DNA from: Pararhodobacter zhoushanensis
Lineage (GTDB): Bacteria; Pseudomonadota; Alphaproteobacteria; Rhodobacterales; Rhodobacteraceae
NCBI RefSeq assembly: GCF_025949695.1
Contig: NZ_JAPDFL010000001.1
Location: 3,103,501 to 3,167,500 of the forward strand
Reading direction: 5' to 3'
DNA length: 64,000 nt
Shown: positions 37,051-46,614 of the stretch, piece by piece
Layout of the letters: each line of letters starts with the position of its first letter
How positions within the stretch are numbered: the stretch's first letter is position 1
Translations under genes and position numbers: made by a program
Notes under the pieces: generated by a model
The model's database searches: none
What the model saw: the letters and a program-made list of their open reading frames with translations, nothing else
What the model was told of the DNA's origin: nothing

Positions 37051-37638
37051 CTAGCCGCTGAAACCGAGGTACACGGCCACCGGCACCACAGCGAGCAGCA
37101 GCGCCGACAGGATGACCAGCAAACCATCGCGGGTCAGCAGACCTGCGGCGCAGAGCGCGATTGCCGCCGCCGCAATCGAGCCGGAGGCCGGCACCAGTTC
37201 CATGAACGGCATGAAGAGCGTAAGCACCGCGATCAGCGACAAGGGCAGCCAGATCCACGGGCGGCGACACAGAAAGGTCAGCCGCGCCTTGAGCAGGCCT
37301 TCGACTTTGGCAGTCGGGCGTCGCACCGCCCGTAATCCCTTGCTCAGCATCGCGCGGCTGATTTCCTGACGGGTGATGATCTGCGGCAGCCAGACCCGGT
37401 CGCGATGCGCCATCATCTGCACCGCCAGCAGGAAGACGGTAACGGCGACCAGCGTTGTCACCCCCGGTATCGCGCTGGCCGGTGAGACGGCGATCAACGA
37501 AAAGATCAAAATCAGGGCAGGAAACGACTTTGCGCCCAAGGTTTCAACGATGTGCTCGACGCTTACCCTGTCGCCGTCGAGTGACGTTTCCAAGGTCTCC
37601 AGAACCTCCGACAGCCGCTGGTCTGCTTGCCTGGTCAC
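37051..37638 (-). CDS. ExoD-family (exopolysaccharide synthesis) membrane protein
   Basis: A 195-aa inner-membrane protein with four or five helices (FPALILIFSLIAVSPASAIPG, TTLVAVTVFLLAVQMM, WIWLPLSLIAVLTLFMPFME, then two C-terminal helices). The segment VSPASAIPGVTT and LPQIITRQEIS are typical of ExoD, needed for exopolysaccharide and alkaline-stress tolerance in Sinorhizobium. The GTG start at 37638 has AAAGGAGG. An EcfG-type promoter lies 45-70 bp upstream. Confidence 0.85.
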   Translation of the reverse strand: MTRQADQRLSEVLETLETSLDGDRVSVEHIVETLGAKSFPALILIFSLIAVSPASAIPGVTTLVAVTVFLLAVQMMAHRDRVWLPQIITRQEISRAMLSKGLRAVRRPTAKVEGLLKARLTFLCRRPWIWLPLSLIAVLTLFMPFMELVPASGSIAAAAIALCAAGLLTRDGLLVILSALLLAVVPVAVYLGFSG

Positions 37639-37682
37639 GCGCAGGCCTCCTTTCTCTTCGCCACGAACGCTGCAGGGCAGGC

Positions 37683-37707
37683 AACACAAAGCGCAGCGCT
37701 CTGTTCC
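37683..37707 (-). promoter_or_regulatory. EcfG-type promoter of exoD-like gene
   Basis: Minus strand: GGAAC (37707-37703), 17 bp, GTT (37685-37683). Confidence 0.68.
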
Positions 37708-37773
37708 CGAGCGACCGCCACCCAGGCGGAAAGCGCGCCTGCTCCAGCGATTGATCCACCTGATGTCAGCAGG

Positions 37774-38043
37774 TTACGTCTTTTCCCGCGAATGGCGCAC
37801 CAGCGCCAGAATGTCTTCCATTTCGGCGGCGCGGGTCATGCCCCCCAACGCGGCGGGGACACCCGCGATGCTCACGGCGCTGGGATCTTCCTGACCATCG
37901 GGGGCCATCGAGGTCTGAACCAGCCAGTCGCAGAGCGTCTGACACGCCGCGTCGGGCAACAGCGCCGCCATGCGCGCCACCACCGATTGCAAGGCTGCGA
38001 CGCGGGTTCGCAGCGCCTGAAGCTCCATTTCTTGTGGTGTCAT
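37774..38043 (-). CDS. hypothetical protein, 89 aa
   Basis: It has a clear CCGGAGGGT site and ATG at 38043. The N-terminal 30 residues (EMELQALRTRVAALQSVVARMAALL) form a likely coiled coil. The middle has two Cys (DAACQTLCDWL) and the C-terminus a second helix (AEMEDILALVRHSREK). Soluble; no family recognised. It sits between the exoD-like gene and the divergent MFS gene, with no promoter motif of the EcfG type on its own side. Confidence 0.55.
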   Translation of the reverse strand: MTPQEMELQALRTRVAALQSVVARMAALLPDAACQTLCDWLVQTSMAPDGQEDPSAVSIAGVPAALGGMTRAAEMEDILALVRHSREKT

Positions 38044-38159
38044 TGCGACCCTCCGGTGTTTTCTGGTAGCTGTTGCGAAGATCAACGCGTCCGGGCGTGA
38101 TCGGGTTGCGTGCGCGCGCCCGGACGATCCCCACGCCCACCGACGCATCGGCGGCGACC

Positions 38160-38184
38160 GGAACAATACCACAGCTGGGCCGTT
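38160..38184 (+). promoter_or_regulatory. EcfG-type promoter of MFS gene
   Basis: GGAAC (38160-38164), 17 bp ending in C, GTT (38182-38184): exact GGAAC-N16-CGTT. Confidence 0.72.
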
Positions 38185-38249
38185 GACCCCGAACGCTCTG
38201 GCGGAAGCCGGGGTCTTGCCACGCAGAAAACGGAGCAACGACAGGTCTC

Positions 38250-39470
38250 GTGACACGCAACTTCATGCCCTTGGTGGCCCTCTTCGCGGGCACAGCCCTT
38301 TTGCTTTTCGCCGGTGGCATCAACGGGTTGATCCTGCCGATTCGCGGTGACGCCGAGGGTTTCAGCGCCACGTCGCTGGGGCTGCTGGGCACCGGCTGGG
38401 CCGTGGGCTATGTCGGCGGCTGCATGCTTACGCCGCGGCTGGTGGCGCGGGTCGGCCACATCAGAACCTTCGGCGCGATGTGCGCGCTGGCCGCCATCGC
38501 GGTGCTGGTGTCGCTGCTGGTGATCTCGTCGACCGTGTGGATACCGGTGCGCGCCGTGTCCGGCTTTTGTTTTGCCGGGGCGGCGATGATCGCGGAAAGC
38601 TGGCTGAACGAGAAAGCCGACGCGCGATCGCGCGGGCGGATCTTTGGCATTTACACGATGGTGAACCTTGCCGCGGCGACGGCGGGGCAGATGGTGCTGA
38701 CGCTGGGCGACGCGTCGGGGATCTTCTTTTTCGTGCTGGCCGCCATTGTCTATTGCCTGGCGCTGCTGCCGACGGCCATCGGCGCGACCACCAGCCCGAC
38801 CCCGCTGACCGAGGTCAAGCTGGACGTCTTCAGCCTGTGGGCCAACTCGCCGGTGGCGGTGTTTGCCGTGTTGATGGTGGGGATCTCGAATTCAGCCTTC
38901 GGGACGCTGGCGGCGGTCTACGCGGGCCGGGTCGGCTTTTCGCTGGGCGACATCGCGCTGTTTGCCAGCATCCCGATCCTGTCGGGGGCGCTGGCGCAGA
39001 TCCCCGTGGGCATCGCATCGGACCGCTTTGACCGCCGGCACGTGCTGCTGGTCATTTCGGTGCTCGCCGTGGTGACGGATCTGTGTTTCCTGACCATCGG
39101 CAGCACCGATCCGACGCTGTTGCTGATCCTGTCGGGCTTTTTCGGCGCGACGGTGTTCGTCATGTATCCGGTGATCGTGGCCCATGCCAACGACCATGCT
39201 GCCCCCGGAACCTTCATTCAGGTCAGCGGCGGGTTGTTGCTGGTGTCGGGCATCGGCTCGATCGTCGGGCCGACGGTCGCGGGGATTGCCATGGCGTCGA
39301 TCAGTGCCGCCGCCCTGTTCCTTGTCACCGGCATCTGCCACGTGTTCATCATTCTGTTCACGCTATACCGGCTCAAGATTTCTGCGGCCCCCACGGACAA
39401 GGGCAGCTTTCAGGCATCCCCGATGTCGCGGGGTTTGACGCCCGAAACCATTGCCCTCGCCGCCGAGTAA
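38250..39470 (+). CDS. MFS transporter (YcaD-like)
   Basis: A 406-aa inner-membrane protein with about 12 helices. The N-terminal half has LLGLLGTGWAVGYVGGC, the loop RLVARVGHIRTF, and AESWLNEKADARSRGRIFGIYTMVN, which is diagnostic of the YcaD/UMF1-like branch of the major facilitator superfamily. Substrate unknown. It starts with GTG; an in-frame ATG lies five codons later. An EcfG-type promoter is 65-90 bp upstream. Confidence 0.88.
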   Translation: MTRNFMPLVALFAGTALLLFAGGINGLILPIRGDAEGFSATSLGLLGTGWAVGYVGGCMLTPRLVARVGHIRTFGAMCALAAIAVLVSLLVISSTVWIPVRAVSGFCFAGAAMIAESWLNEKADARSRGRIFGIYTMVNLAAATAGQMVLTLGDASGIFFFVLAAIVYCLALLPTAIGATTSPTPLTEVKLDVFSLWANSPVAVFAVLMVGISNSAFGTLAAVYAGRVGFSLGDIALFASIPILSGALAQIPVGIASDRFDRRHVLLVISVLAVVTDLCFLTIGSTDPTLLLILSGFFGATVFVMYPVIVAHANDHAAPGTFIQVSGGLLLVSGIGSIVGPTVAGIAMASISAAALFLVTGICHVFIILFTLYRLKISAAPTDKGSFQASPMSRGLTPETIALAAE

Positions 39471-39554
39471 GCCCATGGGAAAGCGACGTCCCCACGCGGC
39501 ACTCGCCCGGGTGGCACTGGCCTGCGCGCCTGTGGCTTGAACGAGAAAGCGCGG

Positions 39555-40130
39555 TCAGTTCAGATGGCGCGGGTAATCGTTGCGGATTTCCTGATCCAGC
39601 AAATCGTGCAGCCAGAATGCCATCCGGTCGCGGCGACGGGTCTCGATATCGGCCAGCGCGCGATGCAGGACGGATTCGACGATCCGCTCTGCCGCCGTGG
39701 TGTCGCTGATCCGCTGCCGGGCGCTGGCGAGCAGGTCGCGCACCAGGGTTTTAGCGGGTTCAGCGCCGGATCTTTCAAGGCTATGCGACAGCGAGGTCAG
39801 GAATTCGGTGCGCAGCGCGTTCAGCAACGCCGGAACGCCGATCGGCTTTGAATACAGCTCGATATGGGTATGGCGTTGCGGCAGTGTCACTTTTTTCAAG
39901 CCTGACACAAAGATGAAGGGAATACCGGCCAAGGCCAGCAGATCGGCCATCTCAAAACATTGATCGGCCCCGATCCAGATATCCAGAATAGCGGCATCCG
40001 CCTGCGATAGATGGCGGGCAGCTTGGGTCAGGGACGGAAACGGCCCGACGACGCTTTCACCGCACGCCCGGATCTCGCGCGCCATATCGCTGGCACTGTG
40101 GTGCTTGTTTTCCACGATCATGATCCGCAC
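39555..40130 (-). CDS. orphan response regulator with N-terminal receiver and novel helical tail
   Basis: 191 aa. Residues 1-115 are a receiver domain: MIVEN at the first strand (only Glu, not the usual Asp pair), the phospho-acceptor in AAILDIWIG (about residue 50), FVSG with Ser, and YSKPIG with the Lys. Residues 120-191 are helical (TSLSHSLERSG, VRDLLASARQRIS, IVESVLHRALADIETRRRDRMAFWL) and match no output domain I know. It is not PhyR, because there is no N-terminal sigma-like domain. GTG start at 40130 with ATG at 40121 as alternative. An EcfG-type promoter precedes it, so it likely acts within the stress circuit. Confidence 0.75.
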   Translation of the reverse strand: MRIMIVENKHHSASDMAREIRACGESVVGPFPSLTQAARHLSQADAAILDIWIGADQCFEMADLLALAGIPFIFVSGLKKVTLPQRHTHIELYSKPIGVPALLNALRTEFLTSLSHSLERSGAEPAKTLVRDLLASARQRISDTTAAERIVESVLHRALADIETRRRDRMAFWLHDLLDQEIRNDYPRHLN

Positions 40131-40175
40131 GCTGGACTACCCCTGCCTTCCTTTTGACTGTCTGTGTCGCGAACC

Positions 40176-40201
40176 AACGCCCAAAGCCGTTGTGCAGTTC
40201 C
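40176..40201 (-). promoter_or_regulatory. EcfG-type promoter of orphan response regulator
   Basis: Minus strand: GGAAC (40201-40197), 17 bp, CGTT (40179-40176). Confidence 0.7.
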
Positions 40202-40251
40202 CCTGCCCCTGCGCAGCGCGGTGGGTCGCGGTGGGTTCTGGGCGCTGATCT

Positions 40252-40288
40252 GGAAAAAAACAAACCCCGGATCGCCAGCGATCCGGGG
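40252..40288 (-). terminator. rho-independent terminator of PRC-barrel gene
   Basis: Read on the minus strand: 11-bp perfect stem CCCCGGATCGC/GCGATCCGGGG (40288-40278 with 40275-40265), two-base loop, then a T-rich tail with T7. Confidence 0.9.
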
Positions 40289-40347
40289 TCGTGGAGTGTG
40301 AAACCGGCAAAGCCCTCAGACACAGGCCGCCGGTCAAACGCGGTTGG

Positions 40348-40698
40348 TCAGATCCAGTACGGGGCGATCCCGTAGGCGCGGTGGGTGTTTTCTTCCCACG
40401 CACGGTCACCGTGCCATTCGCGGGCGGGCGTCGGTGCATCGTTCAACTGCTGCTCGGTGATGTTGGTGCGAAACCCGCCAAGCCCGGTGTCATAGGTCAG
40501 CGTGTTCCACGGCACGGGGCGTTCCGAGCCGCCGATGCCCAGAATGCCGCCAAAGGACATGATCGCGTAGGCGACCTTGCCGGATACCTTGTCAATCATC
40601 ACCCGGTCGATGCTGCCCACCTTGCTGTCGTCTGCGCCATAGACAGCCGTGCCGGTGACGTCCGAGGCGGCAACGAGAGTCGCGTTGTGCGTAGCCAT
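40348..40698 (-). CDS. PRC-barrel domain protein (paralogue 1)
   Basis: A 116-aa soluble protein. The PRC-barrel core is ASDVTGTAVYGADDSKVGSIDRVMIDKVSGKVAYAIMSFGG, followed by RPVPWNTL and a family-specific tail ending HRAYGIAPYWI. PRC-barrels bind RNA or protein partners; stress-linked versions are common in Alphaproteobacteria. It is 65 percent or more similar by eye to the gene at 43115, which suggests a local duplication around katE. RBS AGAAGGAGAAA. It has its own EcfG-type promoter, divergent from that of katE. Confidence 0.87.
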   Translation of the reverse strand: MATHNATLVAASDVTGTAVYGADDSKVGSIDRVMIDKVSGKVAYAIMSFGGILGIGGSERPVPWNTLTYDTGLGGFRTNITEQQLNDAPTPAREWHGDRAWEENTHRAYGIAPYWI

Positions 40699-40746
40699 TG
40701 GTTTCTCCTTCTGAAGTTGAAACGCCGGTTGAAGCGTCGAGGGTAA

Positions 40747-40771
40747 AACAACCGTCTCGGCCCGATGTTCC
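40747..40771 (-). promoter_or_regulatory. EcfG-type promoter of PRC-barrel gene 1
   Basis: Minus strand: GGAAC (40771-40767), 17 bp, GTT (40749-40747). Confidence 0.68.
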
Positions 40772-40823
40772 CGCCCAAAGCACCGCAATGCGCGACACCG
40801 GCAAAGAACCGTCGCCCGCTGCG

Positions 40824-40848
40824 GGAACATATCGCGCGGCTTGCGGTT
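40824..40848 (+). promoter_or_regulatory. EcfG-type promoter of katE
   Basis: GGAAC (40824-40828), 17 bp, GTT (40846-40848), 60 bp before the katE ATG. Confidence 0.7.
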
Positions 40849-40908
40849 TCGAGGTCCGAGCGCGGCGCTCACGCATCCCCGCGTCAGCCCCCCAAACGGA
40901 GACACACG

Positions 40909-43017
<2,109 letters not shown>

Positions 43018-43035
43018 CCGCCTTTGCGCCGCACC

Positions 43036-43060
43036 GGAACAATTGCCGGGGCGGTGTGTT
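43036..43060 (+). promoter_or_regulatory. EcfG-type promoter of PRC-barrel gene 2
   Basis: GGAAC (43036-43040), 17 bp, GTT (43058-43060), directly after katE. Confidence 0.68.
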
Positions 43061-43114
43061 CAGCCAGTGACAAGCGCGGCCGGAAAGCCCGACGCGCACC
43101 AACGGGAGAGTACA

Positions 43115-43468
43115 ATGGCAGAGCATTCGTCGACTCTGGTTTCGGCCAGCGATGTGACCGGAGCCACGGTTTATGGCCCCGACGAAAGCAAAATCGGGTC
43201 GATTGACCGGGTGATGATCGACAAGACGACCGGCAAGGTCGCCTATGCGATCATGAGTTTCGGGGCCATTCTGGTCGGACTTGGCGGACAGGAACGCCCG
43301 GTGCCCTGGGGTGCCCTGCGCTATGACCCGTCGCTCGGCGGGTTTCGCACCGATGTCACCCAGCAACAGTTGGCCGACGCGCCCGAGACCAAGGAGCGCT
43401 GGCAGAATGACCGCGACTGGGAGGAACGCACGCATCTCAGCTTCGGGCTTGCGCCCTACTGGGCCTGA
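43115..43468 (+). CDS. PRC-barrel domain protein (paralogue 2)
   Basis: 117 aa, closely parallel to the protein at 40348 (ASDVTGATVYGPDESKIGSIDRVMIDK, RPVPWGAL, ending LSFGLAPYWA). Soluble and presumably cytoplasmic. The RBS is GGGAGAG. It has a separate EcfG-type promoter and a terminator, so it can be expressed alone. Flanking of katE by two paralogues on opposite strands suggests duplication and inversion. Confidence 0.87.
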   Translation: MAEHSSTLVSASDVTGATVYGPDESKIGSIDRVMIDKTTGKVAYAIMSFGAILVGLGGQERPVPWGALRYDPSLGGFRTDVTQQQLADAPETKERWQNDRDWEERTHLSFGLAPYWA

Positions 43469-43482
43469 CCTTGTGGCGATGT

Positions 43483-43520
43483 GACAGACGCCCCGCCCGC
43501 TTGGGTGGGGCGTTGTCTTT
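43483..43520 (+). terminator. rho-independent terminator of PRC-barrel gene 2
   Basis: A long imperfect stem, GACA-ACGCCCC-CCC with GGG-GGGGCGT-TGTC, followed by TTT. Confidence 0.75.
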
Positions 43521-43619
43521 CCATCGTGACGGCCCGGAAAAGGATCAGCCGATGCACGCCAGTACCCCGATGATACCCCCGCGAACGGGCACGTCCCTGC
43601 CCCGGAGCGGCTAAGCGCG

Positions 43620-44615
43620 ATGGCGTCCCGGCGGGCCGCGCTGGTGTACTACCCTGACGACCAGCCCGGTATCCGCCGACAGCGCCGGGGTCGCGGGTTC
43701 AGCTATTACGCCCCGGATGGCATGCTTATCCGCGATCCGGCCGAGCGCGCGCGCATCGCGGCGCTGGCAGTGCCGCCTGCCTATACCTCGGTCTGGATCA
43801 GCCCCCAACCACAGGGGCATCTGCTTGCCACCGGACGTGACGCCAAGGGACGCAAACAATACCGCTATCACCCGGAATGGGCCGAACACCGGGCCCAGAA
43901 GAAATACGACAGCCTCGCCACCTTCGGGCGCTGCCTGCCGCGTTTGCGCGCGCGCATCGCGGCGGGTCTTTGCGCGCCTGCCGGGTCGAGGGATCTGGCA
44001 CTTGCGGCGGTGCTGGCGCTGCTGGACCGCGCCGCGCTGCGCATCGGAAGCGCGGATTACGCCCGCGAGAATGGCACCCATGGTGCCACGACCCTGCTGG
44101 CGAAACACATCCGCTTCGATGCCACCGGCATCACGCTGCATTTCCCGGCCAAGCGCGGCACGCCGGTGACGTGCCATCTGCACGGGCCACGGCTGCAACG
44201 CGCGCTGCACAAGGTTCAGGACCTGCCGGGCGCTGACCTGATCGCGTGGTCTGACGGCGACGGTGTCGCGCACCCGCTGCGCTCGGACGAGGTGAACGCG
44301 GTGCTGGCGGAAATCTGCGGTGCGGGAACCAGCGCCAAGACCTTTCGCACCTGGAACGGCACGATGGCCGCTTTCGCCGTCGCGGCGCAGGACGGCCCGC
44401 TGACCATCCACGACATGGCGACGGCGGCAGCCGAACGGCTGAGCAATACCCCGGCCATCGCGCGGAAAAGTTATATACATCCGCAGGTTATCGCTCTGGC
44501 CCAGCTGAAAGATGCCGAACGCGCCCGGCTGTTGCGCAGGCTGCACCCCCCGCCGCTGCACCGGCTTCGCACCCATGAAGGTGCGCTGATCGCCCTGCTC
44601 GACACGGCGACTTGA
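43620..44615 (+). CDS. type IB DNA topoisomerase
   Basis: A 331-aa bacterial (poxvirus-like) topoisomerase IB. The N-terminal domain has VPPAYTSVWISPQPQGHL, GRDAKGRKQYRYHPEW and QKKYDSLATFGRCLPRLR. The catalytic domain has RIGSADYARENGTHGATTLL, KTFRTWNGT and the active-site Tyr in AIARKSYIHP. It relaxes supercoils through a 3'-phosphotyrosine intermediate. It is cytoplasmic, and often part of stress gene sets in Alphaproteobacteria. No EcfG-type motif of its own was found, and a terminator lies between it and the PRC gene. Confidence 0.92.
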   Translation: MASRRAALVYYPDDQPGIRRQRRGRGFSYYAPDGMLIRDPAERARIAALAVPPAYTSVWISPQPQGHLLATGRDAKGRKQYRYHPEWAEHRAQKKYDSLATFGRCLPRLRARIAAGLCAPAGSRDLALAAVLALLDRAALRIGSADYARENGTHGATTLLAKHIRFDATGITLHFPAKRGTPVTCHLHGPRLQRALHKVQDLPGADLIAWSDGDGVAHPLRSDEVNAVLAEICGAGTSAKTFRTWNGTMAAFAVAAQDGPLTIHDMATAAAERLSNTPAIARKSYIHPQVIALAQLKDAERARLLRRLHPPPLHRLRTHEGALIALLDTAT

Positions 44616-44693
44616 GCGTCGCGACGCCTGCCGCAGCCAGACGGAATTTGCCCGCCGCATCCCCCCGCCGCCAAAATTCTGCGCGGAAAAGTT

Positions 44694-44718
44694 GGAACAT
44701 CCCCGCGCCTCGCCGGTT
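44694..44718 (+). promoter_or_regulatory. EcfG-type promoter of exported PRC-barrel gene
   Basis: GGAAC (44694-44698), 17 bp, GTT (44716-44718), 57 bp before the ATG. Confidence 0.68.
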
Positions 44719-44774
44719 TACCATGCATCCCAGGCACATGTCTGGAGAACGTTTCTTACCTACTGGAGGATACC

Positions 44775-45779
44775 ATGAAGAAGCTGCTCCTCACGACGGC
44801 CGTGGCCGCAATTCTCGTCGCCCCGGCTTATGCCCAAACCACGACCCAGCCGGTCGGTGACGCCACCCAGCAACCCGCTGAACAGATGACCGGCAGCGCT
44901 GCGACCGATCTGACCGCGCAGGCCAGCAGCCTGAACGCGCAGGCCAGCAGCAACATCACCATGATGGGCGGCGGCGAAGTCAGTGCCGATGAACTGATCG
45001 GTCACCGGGTGCACGCCCCTGACCCTGAAGCGACCGAAAGCTCGGATCTCACGGTCGGCATCGCGGATGCGCCCGACGGCTGGGAAGACATCGGTGAGAT
45101 CGGTGACGTGATCGTCGACGGCTCGGGCGGTGTCAGCGCGGTCGTGATCGACGCGGGCGGGTTCCTGGGCATGGGTGAGCACCACGTGCGCATCCCCTAC
45201 AGCGACCTTCAGTTCGTGGCCGACAGCGACGACGAAGATGACTACTATGTCGTTTACACCGGCAACCGTGACCTGCTCCAAGACGCGGATGAATACGATC
45301 CCGCGACCGAAGAGACCGGCATGATGTCGCTGCGTGACCACTCGGCCATGTCTGATGACGCGGCAGGTGGCACCGGTGCGATGACCACGATGCCGGCCGA
45401 AACCACGATGCCGAGCGATGCCGACACCAACACCACGACCGACCCTGCCGCGATGGACGATATGGAGCGTCCTGACCGCGACGGTCTGATGGCTGTCGAT
45501 GTCGCGACGATCACCGCGGACGATGTTCAGGGTGCGCGCGTCTATGGCACCGAACAGGACTGGATCGGTGACGTGAACGACGTGGTGCTGGGCGATGACG
45601 GTCGTGTCTCGCAGGTCGTGCTGGATATCGGCGGCTGGTTGGGCATCGGCGAGCATCAGGTTGCGCTTGGTTTCGACCAGGTTGACCTGCGCCGCGACGG
45701 CGACGGTGGTGCTGTCTACGCCTATGTGGACTTCACCAAGGAAGAACTGGAAGCGATGCCCGAGTGGGAAGCGCAGTAA
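44775..45779 (+). CDS. exported protein with two PRC-barrel domains
   Basis: 334 aa with a Sec signal peptide (LLTTAVAAILVAPAYA, cleavage after residue 20). PRC-barrel 1 covers about 75-165 (LIGHRVHAPD, IGEIGDVIVDGSGGVSAVVIDAGGFLGMG) and PRC-barrel 2 about 245-325 (VQGARVYGTEQDWIGDVNDVVLGDDGRVSQVVLDIGGWLGIG). An acidic, Thr/Met-rich linker joins them. Periplasmic, probably structural or binding. RBS TGGAGG. A terminator follows. It is the third PRC gene in this stress island. Confidence 0.87.
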   Translation: MKKLLLTTAVAAILVAPAYAQTTTQPVGDATQQPAEQMTGSAATDLTAQASSLNAQASSNITMMGGGEVSADELIGHRVHAPDPEATESSDLTVGIADAPDGWEDIGEIGDVIVDGSGGVSAVVIDAGGFLGMGEHHVRIPYSDLQFVADSDDEDDYYVVYTGNRDLLQDADEYDPATEETGMMSLRDHSAMSDDAAGGTGAMTTMPAETTMPSDADTNTTTDPAAMDDMERPDRDGLMAVDVATITADDVQGARVYGTEQDWIGDVNDVVLGDDGRVSQVVLDIGGWLGIGEHQVALGFDQVDLRRDGDGGAVYAYVDFTKEELEAMPEWEAQ

Positions 45780-45842
45780 CGCCTGCTTTGGTAGCGTGAA
45801 GGCTGGCCGTCGGCACGCCCGATTGATCAGCACGGTTCACGG

Positions 45843-45872
45843 AAAAGGGGTCGCCTTGGGCGGCCCCTTTTT
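45843..45872 (+). terminator. bidirectional-looking terminator after PRC-barrel gene
   Basis: AAAAGGGG-CGCC pairs with GGCG-CCCCTTTTT around a short loop, with A and T runs on either side. Confidence 0.8.
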
Positions 45873-46030
45873 CTGCCTCGATCACCCCAAAAAACGGGAT
45901 CGGCCGGAAACTTTTGCCGCGCTTGCGGGTTTTGTTTTCAGCGCGGCAAGCGCCGCCGGACTGTCTCCCTCGTTCCCGAACTGTCTGTGAACAGACACGG
46001 CCTCACCTTGGATGGTGGGGCCGTTTTTTT
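45873..46030 (+). ncRNA. candidate small RNA between two terminators
   Basis: This non-coding stretch has three inverted repeats: TTGCCGCGC/GCGCGGCAA (45914-45922, 45941-45949), TGTCTGT-GA-ACAGACA near 45982-45997, and a strong terminator GGCCTCACC/GGTGGGGCC with T7 (45999-46030). A terminator with no gene before it suggests a separate transcript. No promoter was identified, so this is weak. Confidence 0.3.
45999..46030 (+). terminator. rho-independent terminator with T7
   Basis: GGCCTCACC (45999-46007) and GGTGGGGCC (46014-46022) form the stem, with one G-T pair, followed by GTTTTTTT. It stands 220 bp beyond the nearest upstream gene, which already has its own terminator. Confidence 0.8.
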
Positions 46031-46065
46031 ACCAAACGCTTTCGCACTATTAGGTATGAAATACG

Positions 46066-46090
46066 GGAACTTAACCCGTAGACGCCGGTT
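46066..46090 (+). promoter_or_regulatory. EcfG-type promoter, distal
   Basis: GGAAC (46066-46070), 17 bp, GTT (46088-46090). It is 212 bp before the next gene, so it either makes a long leader or an untranslated RNA. Confidence 0.55.
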
Positions 46091-46245
46091 GAATCCATAG
46101 ATGTCGATGCCCTGTCAACCGGGCGCGACGGTACGAAGAACACGGTGGTTTTCCCGGTTTCACACCGTGGCCAACGCAACGGCAGTCGAGCTTCTGTCCC
46201 GTCGGGTATCGGCATCTTTCCACCTCTTGCGGTTGTACCGTCAAC

Positions 46246-46270
46246 GGAACATTTGGCGGCCTGCGTGGTT
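46246..46270 (+). promoter_or_regulatory. EcfG-type promoter of small membrane protein gene
   Basis: GGAAC (46246-46250), 17 bp, GTT (46268-46270), 31 bp before the ATG. Confidence 0.68.
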
Positions 46271-46301
46271 TTCTCTGCAAGAGCAAAGAAAGGAAACCAC
46301 G

Positions 46302-46529
46302 ATGTCCGCACCCGACACCAACCCCAAAAAGCAAGCCCGCCGCCATGTAGGCCCCTTGATCGGGATGGCTGTTGCCGTGTTGGTCGGCGTCCTTCTGATT
46401 TTCTTCTGGATCTTTGAAGAGACCGCCGAATCCGACCCGCCCGCGAACCCGTCAGCCCAGCAAACCGAGGTCGCACCGCTTCCGCAGGCCGTCGAGCCTG
46501 AACAGATCACCCGGCCCGAAACCGAGTGA
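46302..46529 (+). CDS. small single-pass membrane protein (75 aa), stress-regulated
   Basis: 75 aa. The N-terminus is basic (PKKQARRH), then one membrane helix VGPLIGMAVAVLVGVLLIFFWIF (about 16-38). A short acidic, Pro-rich tail of about 37 residues is predicted to face the periplasm. RBS AAAGAAAGG. No family recognised. It lies directly after an EcfG-type promoter and 85 bp before the fadE operon. Confidence 0.65.
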   Translation: MSAPDTNPKKQARRHVGPLIGMAVAVLVGVLLIFFWIFEETAESDPPANPSAQQTEVAPLPQAVEPEQITRPETE

Positions 46530-46567
46530 TCCGAGCGCCGGGCAGCGGCACCGCCCTGCCCGGCCAA

Positions 46568-46592
46568 GGAACTTTTGTGCCCTGGGGACGTT
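46568..46592 (+). promoter_or_regulatory. EcfG-type promoter of beta-oxidation operon
   Basis: GGAAC (46568-46572), 17 bp ending in C, GTT (46590-46592): exact GGAAC-N16-CGTT, 22 bp before the ATG. Confidence 0.72.
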
Positions 46593-46614
46593 TTTCTACC
46601 TTGGAGGACATGAC

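Larger units (their letters stand above)
46031..46301 (+). other. leader region with two EcfG-type promoters
   Basis: Two tandem promoter motifs at 46066 and 46246 lie 180 bp apart. Between them is CACGGTG/CACCGTG, a hairpin at about 46140-46170. No convincing ORF starts here; the in-frame extension of the next gene upstream is Arg-rich and lacks a ribosome site. Confidence 0.45.

Noticed and set aside
39555..40130. Response regulator as PhyR
   Set aside because: The receiver is N-terminal and there is no sigma-like domain, the reverse of PhyR layout.
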